From: Siphonodentalium dalli
Taxonomy: Eukaryota; Mollusca; Scaphopoda; Gadilida; Siphonodentaliidae
DNA: 64,000 nucleotides
Assembly: GCA_032622095.1 (NCBI GenBank)
Contig: CP136068.1
Span: 115,121,509-115,185,508 of the forward strand
Reading direction: 5' to 3'
Numbering within the stretch: the stretch's first letter is position 1; each line of letters opens with the position of its first letter. The position numbers were made by a program, and so were the translations under genes. The notes under the pieces were generated by a model. The model was given only the letters and a program-made list of their open reading frames with translations, searched no databases and had not been told where the DNA came from. Below are positions 10,996 through 21,822 of the stretch, in pieces.

Positions 10996-11267
10996 CAGTA
11001 ATGACCTAAGTAATGGACTCCTTAACCATTACTTAGGTCATTAACACAGCAGAATTATGGGTAACTTTTCAGGATTTAGTCGGAAATATGGCTTGTTGCC
11101 ATTCATCGGAAAGCTCTCATACTAAGTAGTCGGAAATATGGCTTGTTGCAATTCATCTCGGGGAGAACTTTCCGATGAATGGCAACAAGCCATATTTCCG
11201 ACTAAATCCTGAAAAGTTACCCATAATTCTGCTGTGGTTAAGGGGTCGATTACTTAGGGCATTACTG
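10996..11267. mobile_element. TA-flanked mariner-type MITE, rearranged left arm
   Basis: TA at 10994-10995 and 11268-11269; ends CAGTAATGACCTAAG and GGGCATTACTG. The left arm carries an extra inverted copy of its own tip (CCATTACTTAGGTCATTA near 11027) and a duplicated CGGAAATATGGCTTGTTG. Confidence 0.85.
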
Positions 11268-11269
11268 TA

Positions 11270-12130
11270 TATCATGAATAAAATAATGTAGATGGTGTAA
11301 GGCGGTGTTGGTTTTTATACCGCGGTGTTGACGATTAATCGAAAAATACTGTACAGCACTAATCTGATATCATAAATGATGTTCTTACCCACCAAATGAT
11401 TCATAATACAATAGCAAACAATCAACAAAAAGATTCACAACAATCATACACACATGCTTTCACATCTCAAACCCAAAAAATATCTCAAATTAACCGTTTG
11501 ATAATTTAATACTTGTTTGTGGCTACTCGAGTCCCATTCATTCATTTGAGGAATAGTCGAGTAAATTAAATATCATCAACAAACAGCCTTTTTTTCTTTT
11601 TATTTTCTGAACTTGAAAGAGAATCCACAGAAGTCACACTGTTCTAAGGCATAAAAAAATGTTCTTAAGCAACATAAAGTGAATTTAACGTTCCTCAGAC
11701 TTGATGCACATGGTCCTGAAACCATGCATATACTACATTTTTAATTACGTTTAATATGTTTGGGAAAACTTTAATTGGTACATATTAATGGCGGTACAAT
11801 TTTTATAGAAACATGCATGGAAGTGAGATCAAACAGTGCAGATTCACCCCCCATTTAAGAATTCTGATTCATTACTGCACTTGTTAACTACAGGTATATT
11901 CAAACATGTGTTAGAAACATGATGAATAATGTGTCAGTGATATGTGGCTGGGTGATGTTGGAAGAAATAAATTATATGTTATCTATCAACAAACTTTTTA
12001 TGGACGTCAGTTAGTGAAATATTGGCCACAGGCAATTGAAATTCAAATTAGGCCTGGGGTTCGCCATTAAGTGGGTGGAGTGCTTCATTAGTGTGTGACC
12101 TAAAAATAAAATATAAAATCACACACACAT
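11270..12130. other. Unique sequence
   Basis: A short inverted pair around 11525-11590 (TTGTTTG..TACTCGAG..GAGTAAATTAAA..AACAAAC) is the only structure seen. No gene. Confidence 0.45.
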
Positions 12131-12135
12131 GCTTT

Positions 12136-12190
12136 TCCAGTCTGACTAAAACCCGACTTGAACCAGCTACGCAGTACAGTCTGGCGAATT
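12136..12190. repeat. Left arm of an outer inverted repeat
   Basis: TCTGACTAAAACCCGACTTG and onward to GTACAGTCTGG is the inverse of 13830-13890 with a few mismatches. A hAT element sits between the arms. Confidence 0.7.
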
Positions 12191-12376
12191 TAGCCAATCA
12201 TCACTATAAATAACTTCTATATGTGATCCATGCAGTATGGCGTCACAGCGCACAAATAGATTTACGAATGACCATTATACACTCCACTTCATACTGCTGT
12301 TAACTGTTGAGATTCTTGGAAATACGTACTTCTATTCTCCTCACTAGATAGTATTGGTCAATTAGGACTCTTCACG

Positions 12377-13609
12377 TAGAGCTGGGACGGTTATGGGTTT
12401 TTCGTGACCGGTTATGAACGGCAAAAAACCGCGATTAACCGGTTAACCACATATTATAGGTACTATTATGGGTGGGTAAGCCCAGTATGCAGAACGGCGA
12501 TGATTGTGATGCTCACTGACATGGTAAGTTTGAGAACGGCTCCTGCCCATTATACAAATAAGTTGTCACCCATGACACACATAATCACATATCTAATTAA
12601 TTACTGTATACACCCCGTCAGTAAGCCCAGGGGGCACGTGCACGTTTTTGTCAAAAAAGTGGGTACTGCATGGGCTTACTCACGGGGATCCCCCCGTGCA
12701 AAATCTCAGTTAGCCTTGAGATGCTGGTTTACCATCGTATTTTATACTGATACCAAGAGTAGTTGCGTTATATAAAGAGAATGATGCGTTTTATTAAGAT
12801 AAAATCATATAATAATAACAAGATACAGATGTCGACAGGTAAAACAAAAAATACAATTTATACGTTGTAAACATGCGTATGGAACGGTTAATAGCGCACA
12901 TAAATAGCACAAAGTTCAGAAGACGACAAGTCCATTGTCGTCGAAACCATCGAACTCCAGGTCGTCGTCAGAATCTTCCTCGAAGAAGAAAAAATTTATG
13001 AATTTCGCGGTAATCGACGAAACGTATTATGTACGTTCTGCAACAAGAACAATAACTCTATAAATTCGAGGTGGATTAATATTCGAATGGAAAAACTCAT
13101 TATCTGATACTATTTTAAATGTAATGGTTCAAAAATGATTTAATATAAATATTAGCTGCTCTGATATATATATTGCCTCATGTTAAAATGAAATAATCCA
13201 AGATTAATTAACGGCAATTGAGCCACAAAGATTGTAAACGAATAAACACCAGAGAACGTGGCAACTTTTAAAAGTATATCATAGAAAGCAGGACTGCTCG
13301 TGGAAATTATTGGGCTCAATTTATATTTTCTTGGGATCAATTTGAAAACACAATAGTTGTATAATGAGTTCACACCCAAATTTAGCCTTCAAAGAGCCGA
13401 CACACCGCGTTTGATGTTGTTCCGTCAATCTCGGATTCATTTTAATTGACGGAGACAGATTAACCCTCTTATAGCCAGTTATAGCTGACCATCACAGTGA
13501 TCATACACTATAATAGTGATGTTACGGTTAACCGACCACGGCAAATCCGTGACCGGTCACGGCCATAGTTGGTGGTTAACCGGTTAACCGCATAACCGTC
13601 CCAGCTCTA
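12377..13609. mobile_element. hAT non-autonomous element with perfect 8-bp duplication
   Basis: Flanked by TCTTCACG on both sides (12369-12376, 13610-13617). TIRs TAGAGCTGGGACGGTTATG and ATAACCGTCCCAGCTCTA, with subterminal GGTTAACCGGTTAACC words at both ends. Short reading frames inside carry no transposase motif. The 8-bp duplication and TIR style define hAT. Confidence 0.92.
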
Positions 13610-13825
13610 TCTTCACGTACAACCTTTACTGTTTAATTAGTTGTTGTAATCTCTAATTTTGTGTGAAATTACCAATGTGACAGAAAATTTATTGCGCTAT
13701 TTTTAGCTATGTGACAAATCCACCGCTGTGTAGGAATTCCGACAATTGCCTGAATGGCTGCGTCGCATTGCTGATAGATGTTGCGATTGGCTGACACTGA
13801 TGTAATGCTTGCTGGTGGTAATGGA

Positions 13826-13892
13826 AAACCTACCCATATTCTTCAGACTCTGTACAGCGAAGCTGGTTCAAGTCTGGTTTTAATCTGACGGA
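13826..13892. repeat. Right arm of an outer inverted repeat
   Basis: CTTCAGACTCTGTACAGCG ... GGTTCAAGTCTGG pairs with 12136-12190. Confidence 0.7.
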
Positions 13893-14149
13893 TGCCTTTC
13901 AAAACATTTTGGTTGAGAAATGGGAAAATTGATTTTGCCTGGCCATTATGACTGTTTATTACATGTATATATTTACATAGCCTGTGTTTTACACTAAATC
14001 TTGTTCGGTGATTGGTCAACTGCCAATTGGATCATGCATTTACATTCCAATAAAACACGCCATAACATGAACCATATCACATCTTTTTGACTTTTATGAC
14101 CAAATGCGGTTGAGGGCGCTTTTTTAAGTGCACGACTATAGACCTTGCA

Positions 14150-14393
14150 GGTAGAATATTGGGCTAACTTACAGTGCAGCATGGAATATAATCCAATCGT
14201 TTGATAATTCATAGGTAGAATATTGGGCTAACCTACAGTGCAGCATGGAATAATATCCAATCGATTGATAATTCACAAGTAGAATATTGGGCTAGCCGCT
14301 AACCTACAGTGCGACATGGAATAATATCCAATCGATTGATAATTCACAGGTAGAATATTGGGCTAACTTACAGTGCAGCATGGAATAATATCA
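14150..14393. repeat. Tandem repeat, about 65 bp x 4
   Basis: Units begin AGGTAGAATATTGGGCTAAC and contain ACAGTGCAGCATGGAAT..ATCCAATCGATTGATAATTCA. The third unit has an extra GCTAGCC. Confidence 0.9.
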
Positions 14394-14486
14394 AAATTGC
14401 AGCCTAATTCAGAAAAATAATTTTTTATAAAGTTTATAGAAATTAATACCGGTAAGCAAAAAATCTATAGATATAGTCAATTATTG

Positions 14487-14612
14487 TAGTTTGAGTGTAT
14501 TTTATTGAGGGGTATCTCGCAGTGGCTGTTGGAGCACATTTTGTGTGAACCACGAACAATATGCCCAATGGCCACTGCACTATACCCTTTAATAAAACAC
14601 AATCAAACTACA
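14487..14612. repeat. Foldback element
   Basis: Arms TAGTTTGAGTGTATTTTATT..GGGTAT..GCAGTGGC and GCCACTGC..ATACCC..AATAAAACACAATCAAACTA. Confidence 0.82.
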
Positions 14613-14628
14613 TGTACATTCATTTCTG

Positions 14629-15048
14629 AAAGATGGTCTATCTCTTCTTTTAACAAGTGTTATACAGTTTCCTGGGTATAAAATAATAGATATGAATCAG
14701 AGACCCCCTGTCCGGAAAAGCATCTAACAATTAATATTGATTTTATATTTTCTTATATAATTTGATAATCAATTGGGCATGTTTTCATTACTATTTTTAG
14801 AACAGAACATCATGAAACTTACAGGCAATCTCAGATAGAGATAGAGTTTGCCCGCTTGCTATGCTCCGAATGTTTCCGCAAGCCATTAAATGTCCCAAAT
14901 TGATTATGTATTATACCAGAAAATTCTAAATAAAATCAGTGTTAATTGATAGAAGTGTTTCAGAACAGGGGTCTTCGATTCATAGTTATTATTTTATACC
15001 CAGGACACTATATAAAACTTGTTAAATGAAGAGATAGACCATCTTTAA
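14629..15048. mobile_element. TIR element, 420 bp
   Basis: Ends AAGATGGTCTATCTCTTC and GAAGAGATAGACCATCTT. Inverted pairing continues inward (TGGGTATAAAATAATAGATA / its inverse near 14985; CCCCTGTCC / ACAGGGG). No coding frame. Confidence 0.85.
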
Positions 15049-15049
15049 A

Positions 15050-15570
15050 TGAGTAATTTGATCACCCAAAAACCAAAAAGGAAAAATGATTTTCATTACA
15101 ATGAAAACAATCATAAGAAAATTTATAGTATGTTGAGTAGGAAAACCGAACCACAATTATTTGTTGTTACGCCAAAAAAATTTAATGTCTGGTTTGGGTT
15201 ACAAGCCTAAAAAAAAATAGGGTCGGTAGGTAGGCTTGAAATTTTATTTTTTAAAATTATTTATTTTTATTTTGACATATTCATATGATTTTCATGTGCG
15301 TATTTTACTGCAAGATTGACACGAAACTAATTATGATTATTTTTGGATAAATTTTAATATTACACAGCTCTGTTACTTTGAAATCTGAGATGCTTAAATG
15401 TGTTTTTTGTGTTTTATGAAATTTTTGGAGAACAAATTAAATAGATTTTCTTGAAAACCATGAAAAAAACCTTTAAGGTAGGGGGTTTAAAATAGGGTCA
15501 GTATTTTTTCCTTTGGCCTTAGCCAAAAAGAGCTTGATACGTAGGGATAAAAAGATTTGGCAACTCAATA
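15050..15570. other. Likely 3' untranslated region of the HtrL gene
   Basis: Immediately downstream of the minus-strand stop. AATAAA-like words on that strand occur near 15243-15265, so a poly(A) site there is plausible. Unproven. Confidence 0.4.
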
Positions 15571-16464
15571 TCATAACATGAAGTTATAAAAGTAGGTAAA
15601 TGGAATGTTGGAGCGGCGTTTCCTGATGAAGAGATCTCTGGATATATCACCCAAATGGAACCAGTTATCGTCCCGTACGGAATACGTCTGAATGAAGACT
15701 CTAGGCTGGAATGGGAAGGCAGGCGTGTACATGCTGTAAAGAATCTGCTGATCTGTATCCATCAGCTTCATCTTGAGCAAAGAATTTATAGCATGTACGT
15801 AGTCCTCACAGAAGACCTGCAGTATTTCAGGTCGGCCAATGAAAAGTCCTCCACCTACCCATACCTTGTTTGCGTAGATTATAGACTTAGGTGTATCATC
15901 GTAGTTGAACCTGTCCATGGAATTGAATGCGACTTTCGAATCATCAATACCTTCTGGTACCTGCATGATGTACGGATCTTTTTCCTCGACATAACGCAAG
16001 TAACCGATATCAATCCACCCAAGATATTTAGTCTTGTATAGATTTTCATTGATTACTTTAGTGATCAATTCGTATTTGGCGTGCATTGCGCATGAATAAT
16101 TCTCGTTGACTGTATTTGGAGTAAACTCAGGGTACCCTGGTTGCATGTAAATTTCCTTAACTTGTTTTGCTATGTGAAAAGCCTTCAAATCTTTCCTGTT
16201 TATTTTGAAGATGACTGTATTTGGGAGATTGGATCGAATTTCTCTGAAATTGTCTGCAAACTCATCTGAGTCCGTATAGACAATTAACGTGTTGTTGAGA
16301 TATCTAAAGGATTCGGCCCATTTTGTATATGTTTTACCACCTCTGCCAAACAGATCTTTGCTAATTGTACCCAGTGCGAAGTACGCTGTTACGAAGGTTA
16401 TATCTGGAGGTAATGTCCCGCTGAGCGTCGAGTTGAAACTCAGCTCCAGCCTATGGATGTTGAC
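15571..16464 (-). CDS. HtrL/YibB-family protein, last coding exon
   Basis: This is the main exon of a split gene, 297 codons ending in TGA at 15571-15573. It follows a canonical acceptor (TTTCTTTTTCAG) just above 16464. Numbering from the first visible residue of the gene, it holds residues 49-345. Visible motifs are ITFVTAYFALG near 70-80, HAKYELI at 176-182, WIDIGY at 198-203, VGGGLFIG at 251-258 and DTDQQILYSMY at 284-294. These are the landmarks I associate with the HtrL/YibB family, known in bacteria near lipopolysaccharide loci and found in many invertebrates. The reaction is not established; a sugar-transfer role is inference. Sequons NST, NNT and NYS fit a lumenal domain. The exon alone nearly equals a bacterial family member in length. 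There is no frameshift, so the gene looks intact here. The family call is strong, the function weak. Confidence 0.88.
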   Translation of the reverse strand, partial: VNIHRLELSFNSTLSGTLPPDITFVTAYFALGTISKDLFGRGGKTYTKWAESFRYLNNTLIVYTDSDEFADNFREIRSNLPNTVIFKINRKDLKAFHIAKQVKEIYMQPGYPEFTPNTVNENYSCAMHAKYELITKVINENLYKTKYLGWIDIGYLRYVEEKDPYIMQVPEGIDDSKVAFNSMDRFNYDDTPKSIIYANKVWVGGGLFIGRPEILQVFCEDYVHAINSLLKMKLMDTDQQILYSMYTPAFPFQPRVFIQTYSVRDDNWFHLGDISRDLFIRKRRSNIPFTYFYNFML

Positions 16465-16847
16465 CTGAAAAAGAAATAAAAATCATGCCAAGGTTGATTT
16501 AGTGTTTGATTTTCACTCCTTTTTCTGAATTTATTTTGAGAACTTCTAACTTCTAACATTCCTTTCATTTGGAGGTGCATAATTGCGCTTGCGTGCCATC
16601 GCTCGACTAGAATTGAAAAGTACCACACAAAAATTTGAGTGCCTTTTGGTCGAGTTGACTCAATACATAACTAATAAAATGCAGCACAGAAAGGGTTGGG
16701 TTAACAACGATCATCGGAGAAGTCACAGCATCAAAAGTTTATACAACCAAGTGTTTTTTAACCCGTCACGGTCAGTGTGTACTGTTCAATACATATGTAT
16801 CATTGAGCTTCCCAGACACATTCCAACACTTTTGAATAAACAACAAC

Positions 16848-16959
16848 TCTCCCCAAGAGCTTTCCAATGAATGGCAACAAGCCATATTTCCGACTAAATC
16901 CTGAAAAGTTACCCATAATTCTGCTGTGTTTAAGGAGTTGATTACTTAGGGCATTATTG
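16848..16959. mobile_element. Half copy of the TA-flanked mariner-type MITE
   Basis: This is the right half of the element seen complete at 25765-25977, ending GGGCATTATTG then TA. The left half is missing from the palindrome centre. It sits inside the HtrL gene intron, with its end 14 bp from the splice donor of the 50-nt exon. Confidence 0.75.
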
Positions 16960-16975
16960 TATGAACATAACTCAC

Positions 16976-17025
16976 CAAAGACTTCTGTTGATTCCAGTCA
17001 TCTACCGAATATCGCAGGTGAGTGT
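16976..17025 (-). CDS. HtrL/YibB-family protein, 50-nt internal exon
   Basis: This exon is too short to find as an isolated reading frame. On the minus strand it is bounded by an acceptor ending TTCTTGCAG and a donor GTGAGT. It enters with two bases completing a split Tyr codon from the upstream exon, then reads THLRYSVDDWNQQKSL and joins the 16464 exon in phase 0. Both phases agree with the neighbouring exons, which is the best evidence that it is real. It supplies the stem between the membrane anchor and the conserved domain. Part of it, including its acceptor, is repeated upstream at about 17056-17095. Confidence 0.82.
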
Positions 17026-17100
17026 CTGCAAGAATGAGATTATATATGAAGTAACAGTCATCTACCGAATATCGCAGGTGAGTGTCTGGAAGAATTGATA
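16996..17100 (-). repeat. Tandem partial duplication of the 50-nt exon
   Basis: A segment of about 40 bp (CAGTCATCTACCGAATATCG and onward) occurs at 16996-17035 and again at 17056-17095, about 60 bp apart. The distal copy keeps an acceptor-like CAG but lacks the 3' part of the exon and its donor, so it should not be spliced as a complete exon. Confidence 0.8.
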
Positions 17101-17156
17101 TTATATGTGTAGTAAACAGATCAATTGATACAAACAGGGTTCATGCTGCCATAGGC

Positions 17157-17892
17157 CATAATGGCCAAAATGGTTATCTGGTTATATTCAGTGCTAAATG
17201 ATTATCTGGTTATATTCAGAGCTAAATGATTATCTGATTATATTCAGTGCTAAATGATTATGTGGTTATATTCAGTGCTAAATGATTATCTGGTTATATT
17301 CAGTGCTAAATAATTATGTGGTTATATTCAGTGCTAAATAATTATCTGGTTATATTCAGTACTAAATGATTATCTGGTTATATTCAGTGCTAAATGGTTA
17401 TCTGGTTATATTCAGTGCTAAATGATTATCTGGTTATATTCAGTGCTAAATTATTATCTGGTTATATTCAGTGCTAAATGGTTATCTGGTTATATTCAGT
17501 GCTAAATGATTATCTGGTTATATTCAGTGCTAAATGATTATCTGGTTATATTCAGTGCTAAATGATTATCTGGTTATATTCAGTGCTAAATGATTATCTG
17601 GTTATATTCAGTGCTAAATGATTATCTGGTTATATTCAGTGCTAAATGATTATCTGATTATATTCAGTGCTAAATTATTATCTGGTTATATTCAGTGCTA
17701 AATGGTTATCTGGTTATATTCAGTGCTAAATGATTATCTGGCTATATTCAGTGGTAAATGATTATCTGGTAATATACAGTGCTAAATGGTTATCTGGTTA
17801 TATTCAGTGCTAAATGGTTATCTGGTTATATTCAGTACTAAATGGTTATCTGGTTATATTCAGTGCTAAATGATTATTCAGTGCTAAATGAT
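17157..17892. repeat. 28-bp minisatellite, left block
   Basis: About 26 tandem units of GCTAAATGATTATCTGGTTA plus TATTCAGT (28 bp), differing at a few positions (GATT/GGTT/AATT; one shortened 18-bp unit near 17875). The array continues at 20047 after the LINE insertion. Confidence 0.95.
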
Positions 17893-19828
17893 TGGTTGAC
17901 AGTTTTGCACCTTCGCAAACTAAAACCATGGTGAACCGTAAATCATCTCCATGGTTTAATGACGACCTCCGATTAGAGAAAGTGCGTCGTAGAAATCTCG
18001 AACTGCAATGGCGTTCCTCAAAACTGGAGATTCACAGGGAGTTGTTCGTGACACAACGAAATTGTGTCAATAAACTTATTATCGAGGCCAAGCGGCAATA
18101 TTTTGCTGACCTCGTGAGCGATAACTCAAAACGGCCTAAAGTTCTATCTGATGTTATTGATAAACTACTTCACAAAAACAAGTCCTCGCCACTCCCTCAG
18201 TATACGTCATCGGTCGATCTTGCCAATATATTCGCGAAGTTCTTTGTAAACAAAATCGAGAACATCCGATGCAATATGGTTAGCAACAATGAAACACTCA
18301 GCTGGGAATTTCTTCAGACCAGTGGTTCATCAAGGGGACTGAAAAAACTGACGTGTTTCAAGCCACTCACATCTGATCAGCTGTCAGAAATTATATCGAA
18401 ATCTCCATCAAAACAGTGCCCTCTCGACATTATACCAACAAAGTTATTGAAGACATGTAAGTCAGCACTAGCACCCGTGTTGATGAATATTGTAAACAGT
18501 TCTTTGGATAGTGGCATTTTCCCATCCACCACGAAACATGCCTTAGTAACGCCGCTACTGAAGAAACCAGGGCTTGATGTCGAGGTCCTAAGTAACTACC
18601 GACCGGTTTCAAACCTCTCTTTTATTTCAAAGCTGATAGAGAGGGTTGTTTCCAAACAACTCCGCGAATACTTGTCGTCCACTGGCTTGTCGGAAGTGTT
18701 TCAATCTGCCTATCGTCCAAATAGCAGCACTGAGACTGCACTTCTTCGGGTCCAAAACGACTTGCTTATGTCAATGGATCAAAGGGAAGTGTCATGCTTG
18801 GTGTTACTGGATCTCAGTGCCGCCTTCGACACCATCGACCACGCTGTGCTATTGGAGAGACTTGAAAACAGACTCGGTGTGACTGGTATCTGAACGGCCG
18901 TACATTGAGTGTCACAGTGAACAACGTTCACTCGGATGTTTTTGCACTTAAGTACGGTGTGCCACAGGGGTCTGTGCTTGGACCCATGCTCTATGTGATC
19001 TACGTCCTACCGCTGGGGGACATAATCCGTCATCATGGACTGAATTTTCACTTTTACGCGGATGATTCCCAACTCTACGTTCATTTCAACCCTGGTTGTG
19101 AGATTCCAGCCAGAGAATCCCTAGAGCACTGTGTATCCGATATTAAAATCTGGATGACTGATAATTTCCTTAAGTTGAATCCTGACAAAACTGAACTGAT
19201 ATATATCGGGTTACCGCATCAGTTGCAGAAAGCAACTACCCACAATATTGTGCTTGGAGATAGTTTAGTCTCTAAGTCGACTATGGTCCGCAACCTGGGG
19301 TATATGATGGATGACAATCTATCTGCGGAGGCGCATATAATGCAAGTTTGCAGATTGGCATATTGTCACCTGAGAAATATCAGCAGGGTGTGAAATGTGG
19401 TCGACGAAGAGACGGCCAAACAACTCGTACATGCATTTATCACAAGCTGTATAGACTACTGTAACTCACTTTTATTTGGTTGCAACACATACCTTATTCG
19501 GAAACTTCAGCTTGTACAAAACTGTGCTGCTAGGATTGTTACCAAAACAAAGAAATTTGATAACATCACTCCAATTTTAGCTAAATTACACTGGCTTCCC
19601 GTTGAGCAGAGGATCCATTTTAAGGTCTTGCTTTTCACTTATAAGTGTTTAATAATCTGGCACCATCGTACTTGTCGGATCTCATTCAGCGCTATCAACC
19701 CGTCTGACCCCTCAGGTCCGCCAAGGCAAATCAACTTGTCTATATACCTGGGGATCTGGTTACATGCGGCGATCGCGCATTTTCTGTGGCTGGCCCAAAG
19801 CTGTGGAATCTACTTCCTGATCACTTAA
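17892..19828 (+). pseudogene. LINE reverse transcriptase, disrupted
   Basis: The reading frame opens near KSSPWFNDDLRLEKVRRRN, the linker after the endonuclease. It continues with the fingers (KQCPLDIIPTKLLK), YRPVSNLSFISKLIERV, block A LVLLDLSAAFDTIDH (about 18800-18842), block B GVPQGSVLGPMLY (about 18957) and the active-site YADD in FHFYADDSQLY (about 19048). Damage: a deletion plus frameshift at about 18885-18900 removes roughly 8-10 residues between LGVTG and LNGRTL; an in-frame TGA lies at 19391-19393; and a frameshift at about 19650 precedes the [15 protein letters not shown] region. The catalytic aspartates remain but the copy cannot make a full protein. It would normally copy its own RNA at a nicked chromosomal target. 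Confidence 0.9.
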
Positions 19829-20046
19829 GGATTCCACAAACCATTAATGAGTTCAAATCCGCACTTAAAACCCACCTGTTTGAAGTGGCATTTGGTCCTC
19901 GGCCCACATTGCGTAAAGTTAAGAAATAGCCGCAGTTTATGTTGTATATCTGCATTGTGTTGTATATGTTTTATGTGTATATTGTTAAGTCCGAGAGCAC
20001 ATTTGTGGAGTCGTGACTATAAACCTTATTATTATTATTATTATTA
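17893..20046 (+). mobile_element. 5'-truncated L2/CR1-like LINE in the minisatellite
   Basis: This is a non-LTR retrotransposon remnant of about 2.15 kb. It starts after the endonuclease domain, contains most of the reverse transcriptase, and ends in a (TTA)n tail at about 20026-20046. The array resumes at the base where it was interrupted (GATT, then ATCTGG), so the insertion site is exact. I see no clear target duplication, but a repeat unit would hide one. The clade is inferred from RT motifs and the microsatellite tail. Confidence 0.88.
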
Positions 20047-20155
20047 TCTGGTTATATTCAGTACTAAATGATTATCTGGTTATATTCAGTGCTAAATGAT
20101 TATCTGGTTATATACAGTGCTAAATGGTTATCTGGTTAAATACAGTGCTAAAATA
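20047..20155. repeat. 28-bp minisatellite, right block
   Basis: About four units of the same 28-bp repeat continue after the LINE tail and decay at about 20150 (TATACAGT, then AAATACAGT variants). Confidence 0.92.
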
Positions 20156-20354
20156 CAACACCCTTACATTACTTAATCATTCAAATTGTTAAAATATCAA
20201 ACACAATTACGATTCTTTAACTTTATCTACTCATATTACCATATACGTTCCGAACTTGGATTAAATTTTTTGACTGATTTACTATTGGTAAATAGATCAT
20301 ACACAGTTTGTTGATAGACTGAGAAGTCCCTCACCGGCTATAAGGGTACCAAGC
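20156..20354. other. Non-repeat intronic sequence
   Basis: AT-rich. The last 40 bases (GAGAAGTCCCTCACCGGC and following) resemble 23465-23510, so a short dispersed repeat borders the next hAT element. Nothing else is recognised. Confidence 0.5.
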
Positions 20355-21488
20355 TAGTGATGAGCCAATTATCAAAAATAGCCTTGCGCCGATTGCCGAT
20401 TATTTAAGATCACAATCCGATTCCAATTATTGTAATAATAATACCAGAATATGTGTTATATAATACTTAGATTTGGAAGCATCAACAGCAGTAATATACC
20501 AGTGTACATAAGTATATGTTTGGGTAAGTATAAACCATAAAGGTAGGTATGGGTAGACATGTGAATGAATACAGGCACATGTCCTGTAGTGAGGGGCCTG
20601 TCGGCACTCGGCAGCAATTGTTATATTTCCCTTGACTCTTCCATTTAGAGTTACTTTTCTTAGATGCCTTATAATACGTAGAGTAAACACAAATGGTCTT
20701 GGTGGTTGTCGATATATTATATCAAAGTAAAAGATTAATTACAGACAGTAAATAAATTTCTTTTAAATATCTATTAATGCTAATACAGTTTTTATTCCTG
20801 CGTCCTGACAACTAATACATATGTTATATTGTGCTCAATTTAATAGAACAAATATTGCAGTCAACTGCGTAATTAAGTGTCACGTGACATGTACTTTCAG
20901 TTTCTACCTGTGTTACGTTGTCGCTGTGTATATAGATAGCTTTGTTGTACTGCCGCTGCGTATGTATACATTTTGATAGTCTGACATACATAAATCAAAA
21001 TGTCTACATGTTAAAGAACTATAAAGTTACCTATCGGCATACATGAGATGTCATTTGTGTACATCACCATGCTATGAAATCAATCGACTGATATGAATGT
21101 TCCGGTATGCCAAAAATGTATCAATTATCAAGATATGCACAATCATGTTAACATGGCGTCATCCTCGCTCGAACCCAAAGTGTCACATGCTTCCCCGGCG
21201 ATCCCCGCTGTAATATATTGTTCAAACATAGACCCGGGGTAATGGTATTCTGAGGACATGGCTGTATCTCACGTTTGTGTCTGGTAATGCTTTCCCCATG
21301 TTTACTGGTCATCTATTCAACTAAACATCGTCCATCATATTTAACACAGTTTATTGAAGAAAAACAAGCACCTGTTTATTATTCAGATAATCGGTAATGC
21401 CAATGTTTATACCCAAGGGCTGATTGTCATCCGATGTGCCATAATCAGCTGATTCAGATTGTCGTTTCCCATCACCGGCTCATCACTA
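20355..21488. mobile_element. hAT-like non-autonomous element
   Basis: The terminal inverted repeats begin TAGTGATGAGCC (20355) and end GGCTCATCACTA (21488). Flanking 8-mers TACCAAGC and CCCCAAGC match at 6 of 8 positions. I see no transposase reading frame over 1.13 kb. hAT membership is inferred from the TIR style and the approximate duplication. Confidence 0.65.
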
Positions 21489-21588
21489 CCCCAAGCCCTA
21501 GCTTTGTATGACCCACAAATGTGAGTAAAGGGGGGATGACAAGTTAAGAATACGTGATTCGTAACTGTCTATTAAAGTGTGGAACAGC

Positions 21589-21822
21589 TGATCAAAGTAG
21601 CAGCTCATGGTGTCGACATTCTGGTTGGTTTTCAATGGCGTACTTCAGTGAGTTATTTACCTGGTCAATTTTCAAATGGCCTTCTTCAGTAACCGCAACA
21701 GAGGTACTGATGTTGGTGAGACCCTTTAGCGTTTTGCTACACACATTGTCGGCTGACTCGATCACTTTGTCAATCTCATCAAACAACGAGCAGTTGAAGG
21801 ATGTGCTCTTATTTCTGGTCGC
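21589..21822 (-). pseudogene. Unrecognised reading frame, 3' part, split by a hAT element
   Basis: On the minus strand an open frame ends in TGA at about 21589 and reads upstream through LFDEIDKVIESADNVCSKTL, GLTNISTSVAVTEEGHLK and YAIENQPECRHHELLL. Its composition looks protein-like (charged, heptad-like, no low complexity). It runs open to 21822, where a hAT element begins. If that element and one target copy are removed, the frame continues without a break into 23259-23325 (TELNRKAIEQLKSQPVTEGA). I do not recognise the family. It could be a host exon, a decayed gene or part of an older transposon. It lies within a large intron of the HtrL-family gene. Confidence 0.45.

Noticed and set aside
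12404-12775. 123-codon frame as a hAT transposase
   Set aside because: No DDE or zinc-finger motif, and it includes the TIR itself; the element is treated as non-autonomous.
15655-16041. Plus-strand open frame of 128 codons over the HtrL exon
   Set aside because: It is antisense to a frame carrying conserved family motifs and has none of its own.
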